Position numbers and translations under genes: made by a program
DNA from: Massilia endophytica
GTDB taxonomy: Bacteria; Pseudomonadota; Gammaproteobacteria; Burkholderiales; Burkholderiaceae_D
Reading direction: 5' to 3'
Assembly (NCBI RefSeq): GCF_021165955.1
Contig: NZ_CP088952.1
Coordinates: 3,224,001-3,288,000, forward strand
Length of the DNA stretch: 64,000 bases
Shown: one piece after another, positions 33,388 through 42,697 of the stretch
How the letters are laid out: each line of letters begins with the position of its first letter
Numbering within the stretch: the stretch's first letter is position 1
The notes under the pieces: model-generated
What the model saw: the letters and a program-made list of their open reading frames with translations, nothing else
What the model was told of the DNA's origin: nothing
The model's database searches: none

Positions 33388-36300
33388 GTCGCGACCTCCT
33401 TCGTGACGAGGTAATCACCGCCGCGCGTGACGCGGGTCAGCAGTCGCTTCGATTCTTCCCCGGCCGTTGCAGTACGCCCGGTGGCCGAAACTATCGAGTC
33501 AAGCCGAGTGGCCAGATTACGCAGTTCACGCACCAGGACCGAGTAATCCTGTTGCAGAAGATCCTTCATCTTCGAGGTACTATAAATGCGGGATGGTCCG
33601 GTTACCTCCAGTTCTGGGCCGCCCCCGTCGCCGACGATGCGAGCGCCTCCGGCATGGAAGCCACCGTTGGCGAACGCTGGCGGATGTTTGGCCTTGTACT
33701 CGGTGCTGTCCAGGAACTGCTGGCGGATCTGCTCGATCGTTTGACCGCCATCCATGGCCGCTTCCCAGAAGTCGACCCCTGCAGCTTCGCCGCTACGTCC
33801 AAGCAGCTCCTTGTAGAGCGATTGGATCTTCGCCTCGTTCGAGCCTTTGATCGCACCGACCACGTCCTTGCCCATGCCAGCCTGGCCCTGCCAATACGTC
33901 ACCTCGTCGGCACTCGCGTCGCGGCCCAGATAGGCCTGGTATGCGCTCTTCACGGCCGACGGTGCGGCTGCTACCGGGTTGGCCATCGCCGCAGCAATTG
34001 CGGCCTGCAGCGACTGTATCGCCGCAGGAATGGTTGGGAGGATGGCATTCGCGCCCGTCAACTGAGCCACTTGTTGCTGTGCGGCCGAGAAAATCCCGTC
34101 CAGACGAAACATCTCCGCCGCATGGGCCTTGTCGATCGCCAGCGCCTGGTTCTTCAGGACGATCAGCTGGCGTTCCTGCACGCCAAGCTGGACATCCGTA
34201 ATCCCGGAGAGTTCAGAAATCTCGTTCGCGGTACGGTATGCATCCCGCTGATATTCCAGGTATGAACCGAAACTGCTGGCAGCATCCTGCGTCAGCGTGC
34301 TTAAAGCGCCAGATAGCGCATCGGCATCCGGAAGCGCGCCACCGGCCTTGGCAATTGCCAGCGCTGCCTGGATCTGGGACCGCGCTTCCGCACGTTGCGC
34401 CATCTCATTCCCGGGGACGCGGATCTGCCGCATCGCCGAACGGAGCGATTCGGACAACCCGCGCAGGCGGTCAAAGCGCTCGCTCTCGGCTTGTGTGGTC
34501 GCCCGCAGCGCCTCGAGTTCTTCATCGTGTGCCTTTTGCTTCGCACGGCGCTCGGCATCGATCGCTGAGCTCACTTCACCTAATGCCGCGTTCACGTTGG
34601 ACATCAGGCCAGTGGCCTGGGCCTTGATCTCCGCGACCGCGGCCTGTTCATCTTGGAGAGCGTAAACGCGCTCCTGCAACGGACGCAGAGTCGCATCCAT
34701 CGCAGAGAGCTCAGCCTGCCGCTGCCGCGCCGTGGCCTGCGCCGTCGTATGGGTCAGGTCGTAGATTTGTGCCTCAAGGGCTAGCCGTTGAGAGAGCACC
34801 TGCGACGAGTCAGCGGTGTCATTCATCGCGGGATACAGCTGCGCGAACTGCGCCTGGAGGCCAATCAGCTGTGCGAACTGCTTGGCGCCGGCCGCAGTAG
34901 TCTGGTCCAATCCCATCACCACCTGCTTGAATTGCTCGCGGGATGTGATCCCAGCAAGCCCCATGGCAGCAAGCTGCTCCGTCACGTACTTCTGCACCGG
35001 TGCCAGTCGCTCCTGCTCGGAAAGGTAATTTTCCGAAAAACCGCTCACGCTCTGGCTGAGCTTTTCCACGCCGCCCGCAGCCTCGATCAGCTGCTCGCGC
35101 GCCGCGGCAGACGCGAGGCCGACACCATATAACTCCGCGCCGGTCTTGCCCAAGGCAGCGGCTACGGCGTTCGTCGTCTGGAATTCGGTCGTGACTCGCG
35201 AGAGCGCGGCGCTGACGGACTCGGTCGGACCGCGCAATGCGGCCAGGTCCTGCAGCGTGACCGCCACGCCGAAGATCGCCTCACCGGAGCCGGCAAGCGC
35301 CTGGCGATACTGCAGCAGGGCCTGCGCCTCGGCGGCGAGCTGGTCGGTCGTCCCCTTGAAACCGGCAATGAGGCTGGACAGCCCAGGGCTCACACCCTCA
35401 AAAATCGCATTCAGGCGGTTTGCGAACACGGCGTCCAGCTGCCCGGAGGCATTGGGGTTGGCGCCCTCGGCACCCGTACGCGCGGTGAAGGACTTGCCGG
35501 TGATCGCATCCTTTACCGACGCCCTCTCAGCGGTGCTCAGGAAGGCCGACAGCGAGTCGTCCACCTGGGTCACGGACTTAATGAAGCCCTGAACCGCATC
35601 CTGCCGCCCGTCCATCCAGAACGTCGAGGACAGACCAAAGGTGCCGAACGCGCCGGTCGAGTACCCGTCGATATACGACTGCCCCACTTTGCCTTCGTTG
35701 CCACGCTCGTTGATACTGATGTTACCCGGACTGTTGTTGCTGGTGAAGGTGAGCCGGGTGTCCTTCTCCTTGCCTTTGTCGAAGAGCTTGACGGCGGCCA
35801 CCAGGGCGAGCGCGTATGGCGCAATGGCGCCCAACGCCATGCCGGCGCCCGAGGCGAACGCGCCGTTCGCGATCATGGCGCCGCCCGCCTGCAGGCCGGC
35901 GCTCACTCCGGTTCCGACGACCGTGTTCATGAAGCCAGTCGCGAGGGTGCCCGTGAATGCCGAAACCGCCGAGCCGATGCCTGCGAGGTTGCTCAGCGCA
36001 TTCCCACCCGCCGACGCCGCGGCGTTCCCGCTGGCGGCCTGCGCCGCACCAGCGATGCCGCCGCTACCGGTAAGCGAGGCGGCGATATTGACCACCCACT
36101 TCTTCAGGGTGAGCTGGTACAGGTAATCGAAGAACAGGTTCTTGACGGAGTCGCGTGCCCGTGTCGCCGCATTCTTGGCGCCGCCTTCAAGGCTCACGAA
36201 CGTGTCGTGGAAGGTGCGCTCCAGGGATTGCACCATCTGCCGCTGCTGGTCCAGCTGCGGCTTCGCGACTTGGTTGGCGTACCACTGCGCGAACTCGGCC

Positions 36301-38330
36301 TGCAGTTGCTTTTGGGCCTCGGTGCCCTCACCGGCCAGTTCGATGCGCTGCCGCCACATGTCGGCGTCGATTTCACGGATTGCGGCTGCGCGCGCCTCCT
36401 CATCCAGGATGGCGTCCGCAGCGAACCGCCGGTTCTCCTGACGCAGCTGCTCGGCACCGGCGTAGGCCTGCGCCTGCCCCATAAGGCTGGCAATATCGGC
36501 CTTGCGCGCAGACGTTGCCTTCGCCAAGTCTTCGGCTTCCTGCGCGCTGAGCACATGGCCCTTCTCCTGCCATTTCTGGACAACCTGCCGTGCCTCGGCG
36601 TCCACCTTGAGCTGGGCGGCCGCGATCTTGCGCGCCTCGCCAGTCTTAGCGAACAGCGTGGCATCCTCCGTCAGAGAGGCCCGGTCATTTGCGGAGGCGG
36701 CAAGCCAGGCTTTTGACTGGTCGGAAACGACCTTCGCCGCATCGAAGCCGACTTTTGCGATCGAATCCGCAGCCGCCTGAATGATGTTCTTGCGCCGCTG
36801 CTCCAGCACCGCCAGCTGGCCGAGATACTCCTGCCGCTTTGACAGGTCGGATTGGCCTCCGGCCAGGTCGGCCTGCTTCTGAGCGACGGCGACATCGGCG
36901 ACCAGCTCCTTGAGCTGCAGGTCGCGCTTGCGGGCGATGAATTGCTCGTCACTGATCAGCTGCTGCTGATGCTGGCTTTCCAGCGCTTGCAGGCTGCCCG
37001 CCAGCACCTCGCGCTGCAGGTCCCGCTGGTTTTGGAGCGCCGCCAGCCCTGCATTGCTGAGCGAAGAATACTGCCGCCGGACCGCAGCGAGGCGGTCGGC
37101 GATATCCTTGTCGGAAACACCGGCGTCGAGGCCGGCCTGCCTCGTGGTGGCCAACTCCTTTTCTAGGCGCTGCTGGTCGGTGAGGAAGCGATTTCCGTCC
37201 TGAACCCACTTGATGCGCGCCTCGTCCAGCTTGACGCTGATCGCCTTCTGCTCGGCGTTCCACTTCTGGGCGGCGGCCTCCTGCATGATGCCGTCAATGA
37301 CGGCCTTCTGCTTTGCGATCTGATCGTTCAGCGACGAGACATTGCGCTTACGCGGGGAGACCCGGTCCATGTCGGCGGCGACCAATAACTGCGCCTCCAG
37401 CGATGCCAGGTATTGCTGCGCCTTCGCCAGCTTGGCCTCCGGCCCTTCCTCGCGGCCGACATCCAGGATTGCGTCCCAGCCGCCCTTGGCGGCGCCAGCG
37501 ACCGCGCGCCAGCCGCGCTCGACCAGCCCGAGGTTGTCGTGCACCTCCTTGGCGCGCTGTTCGAACGCGGTGGAGTAAGCCGCCTGAGCGATCACGGCAG
37601 CCTCTTCGGTCCGCCCTTGATCCTCCAAAGCTTTGATCTGCTCAAAGGTCGCGGCGGTGAGGTAGTGGTACTGCTGGGTCAGCTTGAGGCTCGCCTCGAC
37701 CGGGGAGTGGCCCAGTTCAGCGTAGTTGGCGGCCGTTTTCTCGATGCTGATGTCGAGCTCTTTCTGAGCTGCAATGGCACTGGTGCTGAAAGACGCCAGG
37801 TTTTGCGCTGACACTTCGCCCGTTGCGGTGATGGCAGCGAGCGCTGCAGCGGCGTCGCCGCGCGTGCTGCCCGCGGCATCCTTCACTTCGCGAGAGAGAT
37901 CGGCGAGCTGACCTGCGGACACACCGGCGGCGTTTCCGCTCATAGCTATGGCCCGGGCGTAGGCTTCCGCCTCTTTCCGTCCTTCGTTGTACGCGACGGC
38001 CAGGCCAACTCCCGCCGCAGCAGCTATCGAGAACGGATTGACCAGGCCGACCACATAGCCGCCGAGCGCCCGCGCTGCGGCGCCCGTGCTGCCGAACATG
38101 TCACGCAGCTGGCCGCCCTGCTGGAGCAGCACGGTGAGCGGCGCCTGCCCGGCCTGTAGGCTCACGATGATGTCGGTGACTTGCGCCGGCACCTGGCGCA
38201 GTGCAGCTGCCGTACGGCGGGAGGAATCGTCAACGCGCTGCATCGAGCCGGTTGCGCTGGCGCGCAACCGCTCGAATTCCCGCACAGCCTGCTCGGCCTG
38301 CGCTGTGATGATGACGCGTGTTTCAGCCAT
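33384..38330 (-). CDS. Tail length tape-measure protein
   Basis: 1648 residues from ATG at 38330 (MAETRVIITAQAEQAV), which overlaps the upstream GT frame by eight bases. The N-terminus matches prophage tape measures (AALRQVPAQVTDIIVSLQAGQAPL, GGQLRDMFGSTGAAARALGG). Long coiled-coil stretches fill residues about 300-740. A hydrophobic Gly/Ala region follows at about 780-870. Near the C-terminus are two DUF4214-like repeats (AYQAYLGRDASADEVTYWQ, LYKELLGRSGEAAGVDFWE) and GGFHAGGARIVGDGGGPE. At roughly 0.15 nm per residue the tail would be near 245 nm, a long siphovirus tail. Confidence 0.92.
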   Translation of the reverse strand: MAETRVIITAQAEQAVREFERLRASATGSMQRVDDSSRRTAAALRQVPAQVTDIIVSLQAGQAPLTVLLQQGGQLRDMFGSTGAAARALGGYVVGLVNPFSIAAAAGVGLAVAYNEGRKEAEAYARAIAMSGNAAGVSAGQLADLSREVKDAAGSTRGDAAAALAAITATGEVSAQNLASFSTSAIAAQKELDISIEKTAANYAELGHSPVEASLKLTQQYHYLTAATFEQIKALEDQGRTEEAAVIAQAAYSTAFEQRAKEVHDNLGLVERGWRAVAGAAKGGWDAILDVGREEGPEAKLAKAQQYLASLEAQLLVAADMDRVSPRKRNVSSLNDQIAKQKAVIDGIMQEAAAQKWNAEQKAISVKLDEARIKWVQDGNRFLTDQQRLEKELATTRQAGLDAGVSDKDIADRLAAVRRQYSSLSNAGLAALQNQRDLQREVLAGSLQALESQHQQQLISDEQFIARKRDLQLKELVADVAVAQKQADLAGGQSDLSKRQEYLGQLAVLEQRRKNIIQAAADSIAKVGFDAAKVVSDQSKAWLAASANDRASLTEDATLFAKTGEARKIAAAQLKVDAEARQVVQKWQEKGHVLSAQEAEDLAKATSARKADIASLMGQAQAYAGAEQLRQENRRFAADAILDEEARAAAIREIDADMWRQRIELAGEGTEAQKQLQAEFAQWYANQVAKPQLDQQRQMVQSLERTFHDTFVSLEGGAKNAATRARDSVKNLFFDYLYQLTLKKWVVNIAASLTGSGGIAGAAQAASGNAAASAGGNALSNLAGIGSAVSAFTGTLATGFMNTVVGTGVSAGLQAGGAMIANGAFASGAGMALGAIAPYALALVAAVKLFDKGKEKDTRLTFTSNNSPGNISINERGNEGKVGQSYIDGYSTGAFGTFGLSSTFWMDGRQDAVQGFIKSVTQVDDSLSAFLSTAERASVKDAITGKSFTARTGAEGANPNASGQLDAVFANRLNAIFEGVSPGLSSLIAGFKGTTDQLAAEAQALLQYRQALAGSGEAIFGVAVTLQDLAALRGPTESVSAALSRVTTEFQTTNAVAAALGKTGAELYGVGLASAAAREQLIEAAGGVEKLSQSVSGFSENYLSEQERLAPVQKYVTEQLAAMGLAGITSREQFKQVVMGLDQTTAAGAKQFAQLIGLQAQFAQLYPAMNDTADSSQVLSQRLALEAQIYDLTHTTAQATARQRQAELSAMDATLRPLQERVYALQDEQAAVAEIKAQATGLMSNVNAALGEVSSAIDAERRAKQKAHDEELEALRATTQAESERFDRLRGLSESLRSAMRQIRVPGNEMAQRAEARSQIQAALAIAKAGGALPDADALSGALSTLTQDAASSFGSYLEYQRDAYRTANEISELSGITDVQLGVQERQLIVLKNQALAIDKAHAAEMFRLDGIFSAAQQQVAQLTGANAILPTIPAAIQSLQAAIAAAMANPVAAAPSAVKSAYQAYLGRDASADEVTYWQGQAGMGKDVVGAIKGSNEAKIQSLYKELLGRSGEAAGVDFWEAAMDGGQTIEQIRQQFLDSTEYKAKHPPAFANGGFHAGGARIVGDGGGPELEVTGPSRIYSTSKMKDLLQQDYSVLVRELRNLATRLDSIVSATGRTATAGEESKRLLTRVTRGGDYLVTKEVAT

Positions 38331-38688
38331 TACGCATTTCTTCCCATGCCTCGACGGCAGCAATTTCCATGATCTGAACTTCAACGAAGCGCTGGTCGCG
38401 CAGCTCCTCCGCCACTCGCCGCTTCAGCACGATGTCCAGTGCCGAATAGTCCAAGCCGGTCCGGAAACCTTCGGCATAGCGCCACTGCGTGCCCACCGCG
38501 TGAAACAGATTCCAGGCCGGCACACACTCCGGCCAAAGGTAGAGGTAGGCTTGCTCCGTTCTCCCGCCCTTTGCCCACCTCACACCGGCCAGCGCGGCAA
38601 GGGCCTTGTCTACCTCGTCCTCCTCGCGCGCGGTCCTTTCCTCGTCTACCAGTTGGCCACGGGCCCAAGCGCGCGCGAGCGCTGCTAG
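38323..38688 (-). CDS. T extension of tail assembly chaperone GT (DUF1799-like), made by -1 frameshift
   Basis: 121 residues read in the -1 frame from the slippery site at 38688-38694. The frame runs LAALARAWARGQLVDEE, then DEVDKALAALAGVRW and WPECVPAWNLFHAVGTQWR to a stop at 38323. It has no ATG with ribosome site; the only internal start is a poor GTG at 38583. The tryptophan-rich block is that of DUF1799, the T-type half of phage tail chaperones. With gpG it gives a GT fusion of about 236 residues that recruits the tape measure, as in lambda. Confidence 0.78.
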   Translation of the reverse strand, partial: LAALARAWARGQLVDEERTAREEDEVDKALAALAGVRWAKGGRTEQAYLYLWPECVPAWNLFHAVGTQWRYAEGFRTGLDYSALDIVLKRRVAEELRDQRFVEVQIMEIAAVEAWEEMRNG

Positions 38689-39032
38689 TTTTTTTCCTTC
38701 GCCCCGTTGTCCCGGTTGTAGGCGTTGAAGCAGACCAGGCCCATAGCCTGGATCGACAGCAGCGCGTCGAAGGCTTCCTCACTGAACTCGGCCGACTGTC
38801 CAGTGGTGTTGTCGAGCACCAGCTGTTGGCCATCCCAGCCCTTCACCTTCTGTTTCAGGAAGTCCGCGTAGATCAGGCCGCTGCCTTCGTAGGCCTTCTT
38901 GACCTCCTCCTGGCTCGAACGGTTGCAGATCAGGACGAACTCGAAGTCCTTGGGTTTGCCATCCTCACCCGGCACGGTGCCTTTCACAGTGGCGCGGAAG
39001 ATGTCGCCTACCAAAACTTTGAACTTGCTCAT
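38685..39032 (-). CDS. Tail assembly chaperone (gpG-like)
   Basis: 115 residues: KVLVGDIFRATVKGTVPGEDG, DFEFVLICNRSSQEEVKKAY and EFSEEAFDALLSIQAMG, a conserved phage tail chaperone family. The zero frame stops at TAG directly after the slippery run. It lies between tail tube and tape measure, the standard gpG position. Confidence 0.85.
   Translation of the reverse strand: MSKFKVLVGDIFRATVKGTVPGEDGKPKDFEFVLICNRSSQEEVKKAYEGSGLIYADFLKQKVKGWDGQQLVLDNTTGQSAEFSEEAFDALLSIQAMGLVCFNAYNRDNGAKEKN
38688..38694 (-). promoter_or_regulatory. Programmed -1 frameshift heptamer A AAA AAC
   Basis: On the minus strand the end of gpG reads GAA AAA AAC TAG, so the zero frame places A AAA AAC in the X XXY YYZ register, followed at once by the stop. 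A -1 slip opens the T frame for 121 codons. Seven A residues in a row are present. Confidence 0.82.
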
Positions 39033-39063
39033 GTAACTCCTTTGTGTCCGGCGGCGCCGGTGT

Positions 39064-40035
39064 TTAGAAACTGGTCGTAATGCGGATTTCGTCGTTGCCG
39101 GTGAGCGGCGTCATGCGCAGCTTGAAGCCGTTGAAGCGCGAGCCCTTCAGCTCGTCCTTGGTCGGGTCCACCAGCTGCACGGCCGGCATGAACACCATCA
39201 CCTTGTCGCCAGCGACCGTGCCGTGCTCGAGGCCGATGCTGGTGAGACCGGCCGCCTTCACCTGGGTAAGGAACGCAACTTCCTGCGATGCGTTCAGCTC
39301 CAGCTTCAGGTCGCCGGTCACCTTGCGATCAGTGATTGGCACCGACTCACCGCCCAAGACTGCCTGGAACTCGGCCGTCACGCCCAGATCGACCATCAGG
39401 CCTTGGCTCGGGTAGAAGGTGCCGCCGGTCAGCGCTGGCGCCAGCAGAGCGGAATGCGTCGCGCCGAAAGTCAGGTTGCCGGAATTTGCGTCCGTCACCA
39501 GCTGGGGCACGCGCCAGTCGGACAGATCGGTCGACGGATTCGCCGCTGCGGATACGCCGCCGTCCAGCGCCACGAACTTGAACGAGATGACAGGCTTCTT
39601 GCCCACGGACAGGTCCATCGATGCGGTACCGCGGGCGCCCAGCCCCTTGTGCAGCACACCGTCGTCGTACCAGTAAATCGTGACGGACTCGAACGCATTG
39701 GAGATCGGCGTGTAGTCGACACGGACATCCTCCGTGATGGTTTCTGCAAAACCGATGGCACGCATCAGCGGGCCCCAGGCTGGCGCGACGCCAGCGTCGC
39801 CGGAACCGACCAGCTCGACGTCGAAGCCCATTTCGAGATAGGTCGCGCCGACCAGCTGTTCCGAATTACCCAGATACGCGCGAATGATGTCGCGGTCCAC
39901 GTTCTCGGCCTTCAGCGGGTTGATACTCAGATTGCTCACCACCAGCGCATTTGCCGCGCCGCTCGGCGCAGCATCCTGTGCATAAGTGGTTTCCAGTTTC
40001 GCCAGAATGGCGGTCTTGCGGATGAGGCGGCTCAT
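39064..40035 (-). CDS. Major tail tube protein
   Basis: 323 residues: MSRLIRKTAILAKLETTYAQD, AANALVVSNLSINPLKAENV, YTPISNAFESVTIYWYDDG and GSRFNGFKLRMTPLTGNDEIRITT. Beta-rich with the phage tail-tube pattern (PTKDELKGSRF), followed by the gpG/GT pair and preceded by tail terminator. It polymerises into the non-contractile tube. Confidence 0.85.
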   Translation of the reverse strand: MSRLIRKTAILAKLETTYAQDAAPSGAANALVVSNLSINPLKAENVDRDIIRAYLGNSEQLVGATYLEMGFDVELVGSGDAGVAPAWGPLMRAIGFAETITEDVRVDYTPISNAFESVTIYWYDDGVLHKGLGARGTASMDLSVGKKPVISFKFVALDGGVSAAANPSTDLSDWRVPQLVTDANSGNLTFGATHSALLAPALTGGTFYPSQGLMVDLGVTAEFQAVLGGESVPITDRKVTGDLKLELNASQEVAFLTQVKAAGLTSIGLEHGTVAGDKVMVFMPAVQLVDPTKDELKGSRFNGFKLRMTPLTGNDEIRITTSF

Positions 40036-40038
40036 TGC

Positions 40039-40230
40039 TTACTCCTTTTCGATTTTGTTTGCGGTGGCAGCAGCCAGCTGCCCGGTCTCGGGGTCGCGCT
40101 TGAAGCTGCCGCCCACCTGGGGCTCTACAGCCACCGGCGCGATCCGGAGACCAGGCTGGAGCACCACACTTTTCGTCGCAGCCGATGGTTGCGGCGCGGC
40201 GCCGGCGTCATTGGCGGTATCGGTGGTCAT
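40039..40230 (-). CDS. Small tail-region protein
   Basis: 63 residues from ATG at 40230 (MTTDTANDAGAAPQPSAATK), overlapping the tail terminator stop by four bases. N-terminal half is low-complexity Ala/Pro; the second half contains LRIAPVAVEPQVGGSFKRDPETGQL. Short proteins of this type commonly sit between tail terminator and tail tube genes; function unknown. Confidence 0.6.
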   Translation of the reverse strand: MTTDTANDAGAAPQPSAATKSVVLQPGLRIAPVAVEPQVGGSFKRDPETGQLAAATANKIEKE

Positions 40231-40667
40231 GGGTTCAGTGTCCTTCCTTGTGTCTGGTGGGTGATAACGAAGCGCGCCGTCACGCACGCCAGGCTGGAAT
40301 CCAATTCGTCGTTGTCCCAGGTCAGCGTTTCGCCTTCCGATGGCTCGAGAGCCGAAACGGTGCCGTCTAGGGTTGCATTGGCGTCCAGGCAGGCGAACAC
40401 CTGGTCGAGCACAGCATCCGCCGCGGTGTTCGGCTCGTCTGCCGTTCCGCGTCCATAGCACTCCACACTAATGAGGGTGTGCCAGGTTGGTCGCGCGCCG
40501 AGCACCTCTGGCAGCGTGGAGGCACTGCGCTCGAGGCGCACCACGACCGCACGCCCTACCTCCCTACCAAGGGCACGAGCCCGCGACGCGAATACCTTGC
40601 CGCTTGCAACATTGGCGTCCTTCAGGACGTCAACTACTTTGTCCAGGACCTGCTGGTGCGCGCTCAT
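40227..40667 (-). CDS. Tail terminator protein (gpU-like)
   Basis: 146 residues from ATG at 40667, coupled by ATGA to the gene before it. Pattern: HQQVLDKVVDVLKDANVASGKV, RALGREVGRAVVVRLERSAS, TWHTLISVECYGRG and DAVLDQVFACLDAN, then TARFVITHQTQ. This is the minor tail protein U/Z-type fold that caps the tail tube. Called from length, pattern and position. Confidence 0.75.
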   Translation of the reverse strand: MSAHQQVLDKVVDVLKDANVASGKVFASRARALGREVGRAVVVRLERSASTLPEVLGARPTWHTLISVECYGRGTADEPNTAADAVLDQVFACLDANATLDGTVSALEPSEGETLTWDNDELDSSLACVTARFVITHQTQGRTLNP

Positions 40668-40969
40668 GCCGCCTTTTCCAGCAGCACAGTCGTCAGGCCG
40701 GCCATGGAAGTGCCGTCCGGCTGGCAGTCGGCAACACGCCACACTGCGCCATTCACGGTGACGGAAGTCCCGACGAACGATTCCGGCACCTTGTCCGATG
40801 CCAGGATCATTTGCGGCGCCGCGGCGCCCATTCCGATGGTGCCGACCATCCCGACTTTGAATTGCGCGTCGAAGACAACCGGCACCTCCTCGCCGCCGAT
40901 GACGACGCGCGCGTTCGCAAGCTTTGCCAGGGCCGCCAGGTGGAGCCGGGCTTCGAGCTGGTCGAACAT
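40664..40969 (-). CDS. Head-tail joining protein (gpFII-like)
   Basis: 101 residues, beta-rich: NARVVIGGEEVPVVFDAQFKV, SFVGTSVTVNGAVWRVADC and SMAGLTTVLLEKA. Size and position between decoration protein and tail terminator match FII-type connectors (lambda FII is 117 residues). Coupled by one base to the gene before it and by ATGA to the one after. Confidence 0.72.
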   Translation of the reverse strand: MFDQLEARLHLAALAKLANARVVIGGEEVPVVFDAQFKVGMVGTIGMGAAAPQMILASDKVPESFVGTSVTVNGAVWRVADCQPDGTSMAGLTTVLLEKAA

Positions 40970-41301
40970 CAGGCGTTCAGCTTCAGTGCAACGGTTGCGA
41001 CGCCGGCGCCAGCATCAGCCGCCGCAAAGCCGGCCTTGGTGTTCCCCGAGGCGGTTTCGGTCAGGCGGCTGTTCGCCGCGTCCCAGTAGAGCTCCTCGCC
41101 GAGTTTCGTATCGTCGGTGGAAAGCTTGGGCAGGGTAAACACGCCTTCCACCGCAACCGACGCAGTGGCGCCGATAGCGATGTCGGCCAAGGCAACGCCC
41201 ACACGCTTGTTCAGCACCACCAGGGCGCCGGACAGGATTGCTGCGCCGGTGGAATTGGTGTAGTCCAGCACACCGCCTTCTTGCACATAGTTCTTTGCCA
41301 T
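40969..41301 (-). CDS. Capsid decoration protein (DUF2190)
   Basis: 110 residues: NYVQEGGVLDYTNSTGAAI, GALVVLNKRVGVALADIAIG, VEGVFTLPK and ELYWDAANSRLT. This is the DUF2190 pattern of head-stabilising or decoration proteins encoded after the major capsid gene. Confidence 0.85.
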   Translation of the reverse strand: MAKNYVQEGGVLDYTNSTGAAILSGALVVLNKRVGVALADIAIGATASVAVEGVFTLPKLSTDDTKLGEELYWDAANSRLTETASGNTKAGFAAADAGAGVATVALKLNA

Positions 41302-41362
41302 CTTTGGCTCCTGAATCGTTGAATGAAACGCGCAGCGCCGGGCGCCGCGCGCGGTAAGGCGC

Positions 41363-42697
41363 TTACGCGCCCGGGTTCTTGGCCATGGTGCGGAAGGAAA
41401 GCGCCTTCACGCCCGCGTCCAGGCGCACTTTGAATTCGGTGCCATCGACATTCCAGCCCTCCTGGCGCTCCAGCGTCGGAGACTGCACGCCGTCCAGGTA
41501 GCTCACCTCAACGGTGTCGTGCATGTCCTTGTTCGCTGCGCCGTACCAGATGGTCGGCGAGGCGGCGTCCAGGCGCGCGTCGGAGATGACTTCGAAGGTT
41601 CCGCGCACCGAGTTGGGCACGGTGTTGTTCTTGTTAGCGGCGCCGACGTCATACTCGCTGTCGCGAACCACGCGCGCGGCGCCTTCCAGCGCGATCGGCA
41701 CCAGGATGTTGGCCAGACGGATGTTAAGGATGGCCTCGCCGTCCTTCTGGGTGGCCATCGCGACACGCATGGCGTCCACCGCGGCGGTGCTGAGGCCGCC
41801 ACCGGCCAGCAGATTCTTGTGGTCGGCATGGAACAGGGCGACGCCGTCCGACATCACCTGGTTCTGGGTCAGCACGGCATACACCAGGTTGCCAACCGTG
41901 CGGATCGCGGCACGGCCCATGGCGCGAGGGATCTTGGTGAATGCATCCAGGTCGTCGTTGATGATCGTCTGGCGGGTCAGGTTGAACATCTTGCCGTAGG
42001 TCGCCAGCTGCACGCTCTCGCCGCGCTCGCCCATCTGGGCATTGTGGTATTCGCCGCCGTCGCGGATCAGGTCCAGCGAAGGGAACGAGCCCAGCTCGAT
42101 GCGCTTGCCGATTTTGAAATCGGTCAGCACGCCGGTGGAGGTCCATTTCTGGAAGGTTTCGTCGGCTTCCTCGTAGCCCTTCATCATCGCCTTCTCGGCG
42201 ATGTTCGTCAGCAGGATCGGGAAGTCCGAACCCGTGCCGGTGAAGGCTGCGGCGACCAGGGCCATCTTGTCCATGCCGAGGGCCTTGATACCCGCGCGTT
42301 CTGCCGAAGCACGGGCAATGTCCATCAGCGAGTAGCTGCGAAAGTTGTTCGCCGTATCATCCTTGGCCAGACCGGCGCGAGCCATAATCGAAGCGGTTAC
42401 GCCGGCGCGGAACTTGTCGCGCTCGTCTTCCAGGGTGACGATGCGCGGGCCGCTGCCTGCGACCGGGGTCGTACCGGCACCGAGGTGCGCCAGCAGCTGC
42501 TTGTTCGCCTTCTCGACCGTGCAGTCGAGATCGTCCACGCAGGCCGTTTGCAGCGCCTGCACGCCTTCGACATTGGTGAATTTGGCGAAGGCCTGGGCGA
42601 TCGCAGTGCGACGGGCCTTGTCAGCAGCCAACGCCTGGGCGCGGATCTGCTCTTCGTTCAGGGGCTGCGCGGCGGCAGCAGGGGTTGCAGCAGACAT
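41363..42697 (-). CDS. Nested in-frame product: scaffold-capsid protein from internal start
   Basis: An ATG at 42697 (residue 245 of the fusion, MSAATPAAAAQPLNEEQIRAQ) has GAGGAG 9 bases upstream, a better ribosome site than expected by chance inside a gene. The product would be 444 residues lacking the protease. This would supply capsid protein in excess, like the C/Nu3 nesting in lambda. Use of this start is an inference. Confidence 0.55.
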   Translation of the reverse strand: MSAATPAAAAQPLNEEQIRAQALAADKARRTAIAQAFAKFTNVEGVQALQTACVDDLDCTVEKANKQLLAHLGAGTTPVAGSGPRIVTLEDERDKFRAGVTASIMARAGLAKDDTANNFRSYSLMDIARASAERAGIKALGMDKMALVAAAFTGTGSDFPILLTNIAEKAMMKGYEEADETFQKWTSTGVLTDFKIGKRIELGSFPSLDLIRDGGEYHNAQMGERGESVQLATYGKMFNLTRQTIINDDLDAFTKIPRAMGRAAIRTVGNLVYAVLTQNQVMSDGVALFHADHKNLLAGGGLSTAAVDAMRVAMATQKDGEAILNIRLANILVPIALEGAARVVRDSEYDVGAANKNNTVPNSVRGTFEVISDARLDAASPTIWYGAANKDMHDTVEVSYLDGVQSPTLERQEGWNVDGTEFKVRLDAGVKALSFRTMAKNPGA

